DNA of 64,000 nt. It comes from Combretum micranthum (lineage: Eukaryota; Streptophyta; Magnoliopsida; Myrtales; Combretaceae). The translations under genes were made by a program, and so were the position numbers. Below are positions 38,401 through 49,120 of this stretch, piece after piece. The notes under the pieces are model-generated. The model saw nothing but the letters and a program-made list of their open reading frames with translations, made no database searches and was not told the DNA's origin. The first letter of the stretch is position 1. Every line of letters begins with the position of its first letter. The stretch lies in contig JAMXBD010002820.1 in assembly GCA_024138025.1 (NCBI GenBank), positions 95,764 to 159,763 on the forward strand, in the 5' to 3' direction.

Positions 38401-39130
38401 TGATCTTCCTGTATATTGATACTTTGAGATGATGCAAAATCATGGATTAAGATGAGGCTACATAAGAACGGTAGTTGAAGAAGAGCAAGAAGGAGGTTTT
38501 TGTCCCTTATATACTATCAAACCCGGGGCAGGCTGCATCTTCCAAGTGTGCATAAAATTTTTATCTGGTCTATCAATTTTCTGATACATAGAAAAATGAT
38601 ACTTACATATTATATCTTTCGAAATACACTTTTATTAAGATCTTATGATCAATAAAAGATGTATCTTAAGCTAAGGAAACTTTTATGGTTTTTTGATGTC
38701 TTTTTCATATTCTTACCATAAGTACCATAGAATTTCTCCTTAAATTAATTGCAAAATTGCCGATTTTCTCACGGGCGAATACCGTTTCATTTGTTCTACT
38801 ATTGTATAACTGGCCGCATATATATGGAAGGATTCTTAGAATTAGGAAGAACATAATAATATTGATACCAGAAGAGCAAAAGATATCATTAACTCCGGTT
38901 TGGAACACTCATAAAGAGTACATAGGACTCGTCAGTCGACAGCAACAACGAAAGGATAAATTAGCCAAGAAACTCATCTTGTGATTAATTTTGTAAAGTA
39001 TGAAAAGTACACAGTTTTCTGTGTAGGGTTAATTATCTTTCTAGCATCAATAGCATCGTCTGACGTAGGGCTTGAGAGTGTATATATTGTAAAGAGAACT
39101 TTTAATTAGTAGAAAAAGAAAAAAAAAAGA
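35476..39130. other. Gene-poor AT-rich region upstream of the MIR171 side
   Basis: I see no protein gene. Frames at 35746-35976, 37941-38310 and 38705-38984 have no recognised motif. A cluster of CATGCAA words lies at 36960-37225. On the minus strand TATATAAG at 38507-38514 is followed by a CT-rich stretch and could be a weak promoter, but no product could be defined. Region 37330-37660 is less AT-rich than its surroundings and unassigned. Confidence 0.35.
38507..38514 (-). promoter_or_regulatory. Weak candidate TATA box, minus strand
   Basis: The minus strand reads AGTATATAAGG followed by a CT-rich leader-like stretch. The frame at 38107-38310 (MFINHKMVQERASF...) would lie downstream but is unrecognised. 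Confidence 0.2.
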
Positions 39131-39224
39131 AAAAAAATCAATATGAAGTTGATATACCTAAACCTAGTCCTAAAGAAGAAAACAAATTCGAAGGGCATGA
39201 AATTTGGGGAAGACAAACACGGTC

Positions 39225-39335
39225 ATGATGATGATGATGATATTGGCACGGCTCAATCAGATTAAAGGACCCAACAACACATCGTTTGGGAGATTTGACA
39301 TGATTGAGCCATCCCAACATCTCTCATTTATTTCT
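39225..39335 (-). ncRNA. MIR171: MIR171 precursor hairpin
   Basis: The minus strand carries TGATTGAGCCGTGCCAATAT plus a final C at 39239-39259, identical to the conserved plant miR171 sequence as I know it. The opposite arm (39301-39321) reads GATGTTGGGATGGCTCAATC plus A. Pairing the two arms gives 20 of 21 positions paired: one G-G mismatch (nt 13) and two G-U wobbles (nt 11 and 18). The loop is 41 bases (39260-39300) and contains a further short CCCAA/TTGGG helix. With a 2-nt 3' overhang the star strand would be 39299-39319. miR171 is cut from the precursor by DCL1 and guides cleavage of GRAS-family SCL6/HAM mRNAs, which act in meristem and chlorophyll control. It is flanked by no recognised host gene. 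The frame at 39138-39320 simply crosses the hairpin. Confidence 0.93.
39239..39259 (-). ncRNA. MIR171: Mature miR171 (3' arm)
   Basis: 21 nt starting with U, as AGO1 prefers. The sequence runs TGATTGAGCC, then GTGCCAATATC. It lies on the 3' arm, the usual side for miR171. The GTGCC centre corresponds to the widespread variant; the GCGCC variant is also known in plants. Confidence 0.92.
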
Positions 39336-39357
39336 GCCCTAAAACATATAAAGCCAT
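39328..39357 (-). CDS. Nine-codon ORF in the pri-miR171 leader (possible miPEP)
   Basis: ATG at 39357 to TAA at 39328 encodes MALYVLGQK. It is the first ATG after the TATA box at 39403-39410 and ends seven bases before the hairpin arm. Some plant pri-miRNAs, including miR171 members, encode short regulatory peptides from such ORFs. Their sequences are not conserved, so translation here is speculative. Confidence 0.3.
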   Translation of the reverse strand: MALYVLGQK

Positions 39358-39402
39358 GACTTACCAGTTATTACCACGTATCTCCGCACAACCACAGCAG
39401 TT

Positions 39403-39410
39403 CCTTTATA
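39403..39410 (-). promoter_or_regulatory. Candidate TATA box of MIR171
   Basis: The minus strand reads TATAAAGG. It lies about 80 bases before the hairpin, which would place transcription start near 39375. Upstream on the minus strand is a CT-rich block (39465-39535). Many plant MIR genes have TATA boxes; the short leader makes another, more distant start possible. Confidence 0.5.
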
Positions 39411-39464
39411 GATATAAATACAAACATATATATGTGTATGCATATATAGATTAAGATAGCTGGA

Positions 39465-39535
39465 GGAGAATCACAAGGACGAGGAGAAGGATGAGGAGAA
39501 GAAGAAAAGAAGAAGAAAAAGAAAAAGAAGAAAGA
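39465..39535 (-). repeat. CTT/CTC-rich block upstream of MIR171
   Basis: On the plus strand a run of GAGGA and AGAAGA words. On the minus strand it is a pyrimidine tract 60-130 bases above the TATA box. Such Y-rich patches occur in plant promoters, but this may be a simple microsatellite. Confidence 0.6.
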
Positions 39536-40090
39536 CGGCATATAGCCTTGTTTAGGGGAGTGGGATGAATGGGAAAGTTATTATATATATGTGTATATTT
39601 ATGAATATTATAAGTATAAAGTCTCATATGAGAAAATGGAAGCAAAAGCAGAAAAAATTGAATAGGATATAATTAAGAAATGGTTGAGACGTCAAAATCG
39701 TTGCTTTTGTATACAAACACCTAACAAATGACAATAATTGTTTTATAATATTTCCGAATTATTCAGAGACGACGGGGTCTTCCTCAACTCATATTCTTGT
39801 ATGTGTTGTGGTTGGCGAAGTTTCGCACTGGATTGCTCAAAAATAATGTTCTCCATGCTTCCTATATGTAATCACTCACAACTCTGCCTTTGCATAATTG
39901 AGAATCGGCTAGGATTCTGTTTGTTATACCTTTCTTTAGACCCTAGGGAAACAAAAAACTTAAATATGATTTGGATTGGATGTGTTGTCCTACTGGAGAA
40001 AGTTTGGTGGACAATTTCATCAAATCTTAGAGAAAATAAACCGAAGAAATAGGATCATAAATTCATACAAATATGGTTACTTGCAAATTT

Positions 40091-40121
<31 letters not shown>

Positions 40122-41917
40122 CCGTGCTTCTACATGAGGAAATAGGCTCATAGTATAGGGAAAATAGATATATAGTCCTTGGACTAACTATATTTGGCAA
40201 TACCATTCATTGATAGAGGGTATGTCAACAAAGAATGCAATACCATAGCTGTGGTGTCGTGATCCTATTTTCCTACTTTCCTATGTGGCGGCATATCCTC
40301 ATTTAGAGTGTTGCCAATGATTGTTAAGCCCGATAAGCCTAGGGCTTAACTATCTTTTATTTCATAGAATAGATGGTAGAAAACAAAACTAGACAGGAAA
40401 CAAAAATAAAAAATAAAAAATAAAAAATAAAGGAAAAAGTCATTATTTGTGCGTATGGGGATTCATGATAAAGTATGTATATATCTAATTCAATCTGGTT
40501 ACCAAAGAAAATTCATGGAATGTAAATTTAAAATCCTGTGCTGGGTCCTCTAGGAAAATATAGTTAAGTAGAATGAGCTTACAGCTTGTTCACTTGATGC
40601 AACATCACAACCTATGCTACCCTATTTAAGAAAGAAAAAATATATAAGACCCTAACAAGTGACTAATATTATTCTAATAATGGAGAATCCCACTCAAACG
40701 TAATCAATCAATGGCAATTGGTTTTCATTCTCCTAAGTTTGCTTTTAGGAAAAAATTACATCATATTTGTTACATCAACTTTAGATCAATTTATAATTAA
40801 CTACCTAATCTTATCATGTTTCAAATGTGCTATCATATAGAACTTTTATTGTGAGCGTTATCTCTTTACTACTAGTAGTGGACAAGGGAAAAATAGTTGC
40901 TATCTAGAAATGTTGTCTTCATCCTGTTTCAGCCAATAGACACTTGACACATGATAAATAAATTAAAAAAATATATAAAAATATCCCTAAAATAAAATGC
41001 ACAATTATTATCATTCCATGTATAACTTATTATTACTTGGACAATGCTGGGACAATAAAACTTTTTCCGTAGAGAAGTAGCAACTCTAGGAGACAAAACT
41101 TCAACTATATAATAAATTTTACACAATATAAGTTCATGCTACTAATTGCACATTCAAAAAAATTATGGTACTAACTATAGCAATCTACATCCTCTTTATG
41201 GCAAAAAGGAAAAAAAAAAACTATGACAATCTATTTTTTTTACCTAGACAGCTATGATAATTATTAAACGCATATTTAAGAGTCAAAGACTATAATGCCT
41301 TAAGTCAAATGATGTCCTACAGTAAGTCAATAAATACTCCTCGCTCACTTCAGACCTCTTCTTTAAGTTAGTTTCTTCTCAAATCATCAACTTATTGATT
41401 AGAAAATTGGCTCTAATACTATAGAATGACTCAAGTTAGAAGTAATTAATAGCTAAGTGAACAAATATAAATGAAGTTTTTCAAACACCAACTCAAAATT
41501 TTTATAATTAGTTATGATTTTGTAGCTATATCTTAACTTTATACACCATCGTTCATTTTTTCCTACAATTTGTTTAGGACTTTTATTCACACATAATATC
41601 ATAAAGAAAAATTGATATTAATATAACATACAAGGAATCCAAAATGTATTCTATAATTGTGAAAGGTTTTATTTGAAACCTAAGTTTTCATGGCTACAAA
41701 GAAGGCTAGTTAATGCTTATTAAATTGCATAAATTTCAATTTCAAATAATTAATTAAATGATGGATGAAAGTAATGTATAAATGTATTAAACACCAATAC
41801 TATTATAAACTAGACTATCAATTAAGTAATTAATGCTAATAAAATGATCTCTAGAAAAATTTTGATGAAACTATGGAGTCTTGCTTGCTGTGCTATGATG
41901 AGAATATGCTATTGAGG
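39536..41917. other. No gene recognised
   Basis: AT-rich. The 104-codon frame at 39738-40052 (MFYNISELFRDDG...) is the longest, but has no family motif and no promoter or splice support. Contains a 28-base A run (40094-40121). Confidence 0.35.
40094..40121 (+). repeat. 28-base poly-A run
   Basis: Uninterrupted A run. It follows the unrecognised frame at 39738-40052 by about 40 bases, but no retrogene or LINE sequence is visible upstream. Confidence 0.95.
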
Positions 41918-42480
41918 TGTTACACCCTTAATCACTTTAGACATGGACTCCCTAGGCGTTGATCGACCTGTTTGGTCCATGTTTTGAACTATTTTGCTTC
42001 TATTTGACCTTTAATGAGTATTAAAGGAGCTGCATAGGATTAGACCAAATAGTCTTAGTTAGCAATAAGTCGATTACCTCTTTCCCAATGTTAGACCATA
42101 CACCTTAGGATAACCTTTTGGAGCTTTAACCTATCCTCAAAGATTGGCTTTTTACTAGGCAAGTGGTTACCATATGTGGCAAGTTGTCTGCAATACACCC
42201 TAGATGACCTCAAAACTCACCTTAATGGGAAATAGCCTTGCTAAAACATTAGATGGATTTTATTACTAAGGAGATCTACTTTCCAAATTTGTTATCCCCT
42301 ATAAATAAGCCCTTATGGGTCCATGGCAGTGCATTTAATCTAAACAATCATAATTTATATGCATTCACCTTTACTCTACTTCTCTCACATCTTAAACATC
42401 TTAATGACTTAAGTATCGGAGTAGTCTCGCCAGACAAACCCATAACTATTAGATATGTTTCTTAGAGATGATCAAGTCCC
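41918..42480 (+). mobile_element. 5' LTR of a non-autonomous LTR element
   Basis: It begins TGTTACACCC and matches the right LTR from 'cactttagacatgga' (41933; 43688) through 'gacctatcctca' to 'aaaacattagatg' and 'attcacc..actctacttctc..catcttaaacatctta'. A TATA box CTATAAATAAG lies at about 42299. The end is approximate. The frame at 42253-42465 is LTR sequence. Confidence 0.6.
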
Positions 42481-43665
42481 TTTTATGGTATCTCACTGCT
42501 ACATCCTAAACAATGAGGGGCAAACTATCTCTTAATGGAAAAACTCTTTCAATCTCCCTAATTGCTTCTTTGTTAATAGGTTTCAACTTCTTAGTGGTCG
42601 ATGTACCAATTGGTTCAACCTTCTTCATCTAGAGGTCTAGATTGGATGATGCACTAATAACTATGAATTTATCCATTTAATTATTAACAAAAGACCATAG
42701 AATCTCAAATGACTTCTTTCCGAGTTGGTTGGTGTGGTGGTATCATTCATCCGAGATGTGTTTGATGAAGAAGGATTATCGACACAATTGTGGAGTTGTC
42801 CTCAGCACCAAACGCTCATAAAAGGTTTCAAATGCTACCAATAGACACCATAAATAGGTCTAACTTGCACTTAGCATAGCTTGTGGTAGTTAAAGAATCT
42901 CTTTTGAAATTCAAAGAAAGGAATCCTAAGCTATAACTCCATTTTCTTATAGAACAAGCGGGTTCCCATTGATGAGTGGAACCTGATCTTAAGAATCAGA
43001 TAAGTGCACCTTCCAACCTAAAGAAAGAGAAAGGAAGTAACACCTCAAGTGAGACTTGACTTCTTTGTTTAAATTGTGCTACTCCACCCACTTGGCTTGG
43101 TTTCCTCTCTCACCTCTCTATACATGGTTACTGCCAATGACCTATCCTCGCCATCATTAGGATACATGTCAACTGAAAGGCTTGTAATGATGATCTACGT
43201 ATTCATGTCTATGCTTAATTGATATGAAGAACTCTTTCCCATTTCTACTACCTTGCTTGAAGCATGGATCACCATTGCCGCATGCACTTGAAGCATATCC
43301 CTACATTAATCATAAGGAAGAGGAAGAAGAAATCTCATAATCACCCATGTTCAACATAATGTTGTTTTTAAAGAGTTTTGATTGAAGTTTGTCTAACATC
43401 ACTATCCTTTTAGGGTTATGTTATTCCATTTATTAGATATCCAGCATAGGTCATACATCTCATATAACTTGCTTGCTCAACCACCCTATCCTAAGAGAAG
43501 CTCTCGAAGATCATAGCATAACTAAGGTCAAACTACATGCTTAAAGGTCACCCCATGAAACTCCATTAGGTTTCCAATCTAGAATAACTTAGCCACAGAC
43601 CTAAGGACCTTATTTATGTGCTTACTCCTTATTGACTTGTCATCAATGATAGTGGGGGGCAAAAA
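42481..43665 (+). mobile_element. Internal region of the non-autonomous LTR element
   Basis: About 1.2 kb with no open frame and no gag or pol motif, hence LARD-like. It ends in AGTGGGGGGCAAAAA (43651-43665), a polypurine tract beside the right LTR. Confidence 0.5.
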
Positions 43666-44697
43666 TATTTATAGGTCACTTTAGACATGGACACCTAGGC
43701 CTAAACTAAATTGTTTATCCATGGGCCAAACTATTTTGGGCCTTAACTGACCTTCAACAAACATTGAATAAGTTGCGCAGACTAGACTAAACGGTCCTAG
43801 TATACAACAAATCATTTACCTATTTCCTCATGTTAAATATAAAAGCCCTGAAGACTTCTTAAAGTTTTGACCTATCCTCATAGGTTGGTCTTTCACTAGA
43901 TAAGCAATTACTAGATATGACTTATCACATCTAGCATACTCATGACAATCTCAAGATTTACTTTAGTAGGAAAATATGCTTTCCTAAAATATTAGATGTG
44001 ATTTCCTACTAAAGACATCCATTTGATAAATTTGTGATGAGGATAAGTTTGCAATTGATGAAGAAAACAAAGAAAACATACTTCAATAGAGATCAAGTTC
44101 AAGGCTGGCGACCTTCCTATTCAAAGTTGTAGCTTACTTCTTAGAAGCTGGCAACTCATGGGCGTAAATCTCAATGTGGAAGTCTCGGATTTGCATATAT
44201 ACCAGCTCAAGGCTAGCGGTGTTTACCTTTAACGTCAGCAGTGTTGAATCCTAGGCCGATGGTATACCTGGCCGACCTTTGATTAAAAATGTGGATTTTT
44301 CTTTATTCCATTTTTGGGTTTATTTTCTTGTTAGGAATACTATATATACTCTCTTGGAATGAACCCTAATTAGTTTTTGAGATATTTGATGTTTGTTATC
44401 AAGAGTTTTTCTCAAGTTTCTCTTATCAATCACCGTGTTGATTGTCGTGAGATCTATTGTTCTTATCAATCCTTTGGATTGTGACAAATATACCACTTGA
44501 TTCCACTTGTGCGTAATACCAGTTAAGAGCGAATATAGTTGGGTTATTCTTGGTACGTAATATCCTTGAATAACGCTATCTATACCAATTTCTTTCATCC
44601 TAAATCCATATACTACAAAAAAAAAAAAAAAACCAAATTAGAAATCTATGTCTAATTTGTGATTTACGGTATCAAGGGTTTTAGGCACATTATATTT

Positions 44698-44709
44698 TGG
44701 TATCAAATC
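44698..44709 (+). other. Decayed tRNA-Met primer-binding site
   Basis: TGGTATCAAATC follows the left LTR; TGGTATCAGAGC would be canonical. A better copy, TGGTATCAGAGC at 46736-46747, lies after the right repeat. Confidence 0.55.
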
Positions 44710-44984
44710 ACAGTTGCGATGACGGGGTGATTGGTGAGCAAAGATTTGATCTTTTATGTTATTAGGGTTTTTTGGACTTTGATTTGATTCTTAGGGTTTG
44801 TGCTGTGATTTAGGTTTATATTATGGATTGTTATCTGTGAATTGAGAAATTCAAAGATTTGTGAATCATGTGGAATGTTTATGTGAATGGGAACGTTGGA
44901 AGTGATGGTTATAGCTAGGATGGAGGAGGTCAAGGTTGTCATGCTATAGGTGGTAGAAAATCATTAGACGATCAGTTATAGGAT

Positions 44985-45578
44985 TTGGTTGCAATTATCA
45001 ACAACATAGTGACACGAATGGATCAGATCCTTATAGCACAACCATGCAATGATGTCATTCATGAGAAGGAATTGCAATCAATTGAGATGGGTAATAATGA
45101 TGATTGGAAAATCAAATGTAAAAGATGCTTAGGTCGTGGACATTTTCAAATTCAATGTGCTAACGGATATGCGGTGAAGCTTGTTAATGGGGTTCCAATA
45201 TTTATTATGGAAGATAAAAAGGAGATTGAGAGTGAGGAAAGTGTTGAAGAGGAAGGTGTCAGAAGAGAAGATGATCATGCATCACAGGTTGAATTTGTTG
45301 ATTGCAAGGATATAAATGATACTAATGTGGATGAGGAGATTGATGATATAAGAGATATACATTGTTGCCTACGAGATGAGATATCTATGTGTGTACTCAA
45401 AGTCATACCACTTCTAATTGCTGTAGGAACTAATGAAGCTTTCAGATATTTTCATATTGATTTTCCTATAGTTCATCCATTATATTTTGATGTGTTGATG
45501 GGACTATTGAGAATTAGGGATTATTGTGATATCATTATTTCTATGAGATCATATGAACTATTTGTAGACATTCATTAG
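44985..45578 (+). CDS. Gag-like protein with CCHC zinc knuckle
   Basis: 197 codons open; no ATG until codon 12 (45018), so initiation is uncertain. The zinc knuckle is C-x2-C-x4-H-x4-C with C45, C48, H53 and C58 (CKRCLGRGHFQIQC), the RNA-binding motif of gypsy gag. An acidic stretch follows (EIESEESVEEEG). The N-terminal text IINNIVTRMDQIL resembles the region before the knuckle in gypsy gag. Normal gag is longer and starts well before this point, so it is truncated. The last 60 residues are not recognised. Confidence 0.6.
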   Translation: MVAIINNIVTRMDQILIAQPCNDVIHEKELQSIEMGNNDDWKIKCKRCLGRGHFQIQCANGYAVKLVNGVPIFIMEDKKEIESEESVEEEGVRREDDHASQVEFVDCKDINDTNVDEEIDDIRDIHCCLRDEISMCVLKVIPLLIAVGTNEAFRYFHIDFPIVHPLYFDVLMGLLRIRDYCDIIISMRSYELFVDIH

Positions 45579-45652
45579 AGTTCATCCAATGGTGGTTTTA
45601 TAAATTGGAGAGTGTTCTATTATTTCATGGTGAACTTGTAAAGTAGATTGAG

Positions 45653-46171
45653 ATGTATGAGTGGTTTGCTCATAAGTTAATTGCTGCTACAAAATTTGTT
45701 AAGTCATGTGAGGTACCTCTCTTAGGAATATCAGTTGGGAAGTATGGTTCTACTAATTTGTTTGATAGAGTACCTTTATCTGAGGACAAGGTGTTTGATG
45801 ATGGTTGGCATGCAGTGATTAAAATGGGTTGTCATGTTATATATGGCAAGCTTGTGTTTTGTCATTATGATTTTAAACACACTAGTAGAGAAAAACACAC
45901 TAGAATGATTGGAGTTGATGCTGCATTGATATGGGAGCTTGTATTCAAGAGAGGATTTATAGATCATATGCTGGCATTGACCTTTACTTGGAGATTTTGC
46001 TTTACTATGTTTGAGTTTTGTAGGTTTTTATTTGATCCAGGTAGGCATATTTTGCATCGAGATTTGAGGACAAATCTTCGACAAGGCTGGGAGGATGATA
46101 AGGATAAGTTGACAATTGATGAAGAAAACAAAAAAAAAACATACTTCAATGGAGATCAAGTCCAAGGCTGA
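45653..46171 (+). CDS. Unrecognised ORF ending in a polyprotein-like tail
   Basis: 172 codons, MYEWFAHKL..., open across the polypurine tract and into the 3' LTR. The text DPGRHILHRDLRTNLRQGWEDD resembles the extreme C-terminus of gypsy polyproteins (..DLRTNPFQ-EGEDD), whose coding sequence usually includes the polypurine tract. The preceding 120 residues match no family I know. It may be a rearranged end of pol or a sequence picked up from elsewhere. It starts 75 bases after the gag-like stop. Confidence 0.4.
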   Translation: MYEWFAHKLIAATKFVKSCEVPLLGISVGKYGSTNLFDRVPLSEDKVFDDGWHAVIKMGCHVIYGKLVFCHYDFKHTSREKHTRMIGVDAALIWELVFKRGFIDHMLALTFTWRFCFTMFEFCRFLFDPGRHILHRDLRTNLRQGWEDDKDKLTIDEENKKKTYFNGDQVQG

Positions 46172-46770
46172 CAACCTTCATATTCAAAGCTAATGGCTTA
46201 CTTCTTAGAAGCTCGCAAATCACGGGTGTAAATCTCAGCATGGAAGTCTTGGATTTGCAACTATACAGGCTCAAGGCCGCGGTATTTTTTTAACGCTGTT
46301 AACGCTGGTGACATACTTAGTCGCGTTCGATCAAAACACAAAATTTTCTTTATTTCGTTTTTGAGTTTATTTTCTTTTTGGGAATACTATATATACTGTC
46401 TTGTAATGAACCTTAATTATTTTTTGAGATATTTTACATTTTTTTATTGAGAGTTTTTCTCAAGTTTATCTTATCAATCACTGTGTTGATTGTGGCGAGC
46501 TTTATCATTCTTAACAATCCTTTGGATTGTGGTGAACACACCATTCATTCATTCACTCGTGGGTAATATTAGGTGAGAGCGAATGTATTTCGGGTTATTC
46601 TGGTGTAATATCCTTGAATAATGCCATCCATATCAATTTCTTTCATCTAAATCCGTATACTACGAAAAAACCCAAATTACAATCTGTGTCTAATTTGCGA
46701 TTTATGTTATAAAGGGCTTTAGAGACATCATAATTTGGTATCAGAGCGTGCTTATCTTCTAGGCATATCA
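46096..46770 (+). mobile_element. Right direct repeat (3' LTR) of the gag-only element
   Basis: It starts right after the polypurine tract. It is homologous to 44035-44705 and then carries about 27 bases (GAGCGTGCTTATCTTCTAGG and on) not found in the left copy, ending CATATCA before ATTTG. The U3 part has GC-rich words like those in the left copy (44103-44275). Confidence 0.6.
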
Positions 46771-46847
46771 ATTTGGCATGGCCCTCTCCACCATAAATAG
46801 GCCCCACGGTCTATGGTAACACATCTAACCTAAGAGAGTGGTGGGAC

Positions 46848-47000
46848 CGTTCTATGCCGTCATTAATCTAACTATTAAAATAAATATAATAAATGAAATA
46901 TTAACTATTTTAGTGATTTGATCACCGTTAGGTATGGTATGAGCCATTGGATGGTGACGGGATTAGTCTCGATAAAATTAATGGCGATACCATAGAATTT
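46848..47000. mobile_element. Small MITE-like insertion in the 3' LTR
   Basis: CTATGCCGTCATTAAT near 46854 is inverted as ATTAATGGCGATACCATAG near 46979. The interval is absent from the homologous 5' LTR near 42340, so it is an insertion. A further hairpin (ATCACCGTTAGG with CCATTGGATGGTGA) lies at about 46922-46962. Confidence 0.6.
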
Positions 47001-47130
47001 TTTATAATCTAATTTACCTTGATCTACCACCATTCACCCGTGCTCTACTTCTCTTGCATCTTAAACATCTTACTGACTTAAGCATCATAGTGGTCATGCT
47101 AAATGATTCCCTGGCTATTTTACTCACAAG

Positions 47131-49089
47131 TATCCTCTTTATGTAGATTGACGCAACGAGTTAATTAGGTATTATAAAATCATTGATTTGTGCATCAATA
47201 CTAGTGTGATATTCAAATATCTATTAATTTAGAATATTTAGTTAAATGCATTCGATGAATCAAAATTAATAGTGTAATTCGAAATTTTCAAATGATAACT
47301 GATTAACTATCATCTTCTTATCCTAGGGCATATATTTATAAGCAAGCCTGAAAGCTGCTAAAAGGAAAAATACTTTAAAAAAAATCCTATTGAATGATAT
47401 TAAATGTTATTTAAAAGGAAAAACCATCTAGGAATAGGAAAATCGACGGTTCTTTAGCTAGTTCTAGATTGTAGGTGATGGTTCCAATTTAGCTCTGGTT
47501 TGGAACCGAATTATGCCTATGTCTAGTAGAATGGCATCATTGTTTAAGATCATGACATTTAAAAGACCAAATGAATAAACTTTTAGGCTGGTGAGAGAAG
47601 AACATGGGCAGATGGTGCATCAAATTAATCTTGTTCCCAAGAATTTACACCAAAATTAATTATTTAGAAACCTTAAATAAATAAGTAATATTATTGGATT
47701 GATATTTTAGTTAGTGATATAAATTGACTCGAAATGCCAAGAATGTTTGTCTACATTGCCCCTACTTGAGCAACTAATAATTGCGAATGTGTACCGCAGA
47801 TGTCTGTTTTCTTGCATTTAGAGATTTTTAAGATCACATGTATTGTGGTATGGTATATGTTTGTAGGTAGGGCTCATCCTTGCAAACCTTTACAGTATAT
47901 CCAACCATGGGTCTTATTATAAAAGATTTCTTGGATTAAAAAGCATTGGATATAGAAGATAAAATAAAATAAAATAAAAAAAAAAAGAAAACTCATAACT
48001 TCCTAGCCTTTCAGATGGTCGTTAAAGAACAGTGGTATTTTATGGACTGGCAAGAAATTGGATATCCACTATGATGTGAGCGGAAAGCTGTAGAAATTAA
48101 AGAAAATTGGTAAAAATGAAATGAAGCATATATATTTGATTGGGCTTTTTTTTTTATTTTTTTATTTCCCTTGCCTCCAGATTTAAAGAGAAACAAAATG
48201 AAATGGACAGAAATGTTGGAATTGTACAGAAATGCCCCAGTATTATTATTACTTATAAATAACTGAAAGGGTAATTAGTAAAATTATCATTATATTTTTT
48301 TTTTTTTCATTTTCTTTATATCGACCGATTAAGAGAGAAACGGAGATATTCCACTGATTTAATTCGATTTTGATTTTTTATATTCAAACAAAGATAAAAT
48401 TCTATTCCTCTGATTTCCTTTCCTTTTCTTTTTTGTTTTCCTTTCCTTCAGCTTTCATTCCATTTCCATTTTATTTAAAAGTTACCAAACACAGTGTTAA
48501 TGCGTCACATATTTCTCTGTGGAATCAACGACTAGATTGGTAAATTGAAGAACTAAGCACTCCCTTCCTAATAACTCACATTAGAACTAATGTCCGATTG
48601 GGAATTAGCATGACGTTATCTTATAATAAGAATTTTGTTGTTGGAAGTGCAATATATACATATATATATATGTATGGTACACTAATATTTCACAAAAGGA
48701 GATATTGGGACTTTCTTGTTTACAGACTTTTACATCATGTTTACTTCGCTAGAATAGGGTAAGATTGAAAAGAAATAACAGTTTTTTTTTTTTTTTTTTT
48801 GTTTCTGTTTTAGGACAGAAAATTTTTAGAAAAATGTTGATTTCTTTTAGGATAAAAAATTCCTTTGACGAATAGAAATTCCTCAAGCAAAAGGAATAAA
48901 TAACAATTTATCTTTTGTGTAAAAAATATCCACAAATCAACTGAAAAAATAGCTAGTATATAATAATAAAAAAGAGAAGGAGAATACCTTTTATATCGGT
49001 GAAGGCACCGTTGAAATGGATGCAAAAGAAATCGTCGATAAAATATCTCATTCTTCCAAGTTGAATTGCTTAATCTTCTATAGAAATTA

Positions 49090-49120
<31 letters not shown>

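Larger units (their letters stand above)
44035..46770 (+). mobile_element. Gag-only Ty3/gypsy element (TR-GAG-like)
   Basis: Two direct repeats of about 655 bases (44035 to about 44700, and from 46096) start TGATGAGGATAAG and TGATAAGGATAAG. They share 'aattgatgaagaaaacaaa', a TATA region ('tactatatatactct') and 'ttggtatca' at the end. The right repeat follows a polypurine tract, AAGGCTGGGAGGA (46083-46095). ATTTG at 44030-44034 and 46771-46775 is a plausible target duplication, and removing the element restores the host LTR. The internal 1.4 kb encodes a gag-type protein but no reverse transcriptase or integrase, so the element would depend on enzymes from others. Confidence 0.7.
43666..47130 (+). 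mobile_element. 3' LTR of the non-autonomous element, interrupted
   Basis: The left part (43666-44034) and right part (46776 to about 47130) together align with the LTR at 41918. A gag-only element (44035-46770) and a small MITE (about 46848-47000) are inserted in it. Its TATA region (CCATAAATAGG) is at about 46791. The right end is approximate. Confidence 0.55.

Noticed and set aside
39138..39320. 60-codon minus-strand frame over the MIR171 hairpin
   Set aside because: It starts inside the star arm and includes a histidine run from the ATG repeat; the hairpin explains the sequence.
39738..40052. 104-codon frame as a host gene
   Set aside because: No recognised motif, promoter or splice signals, and it is within chance length for the region.
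40094..40121. Poly-A tail of a processed retrogene or LINE
   Set aside because: The preceding frame has no family match and no target duplication was seen.
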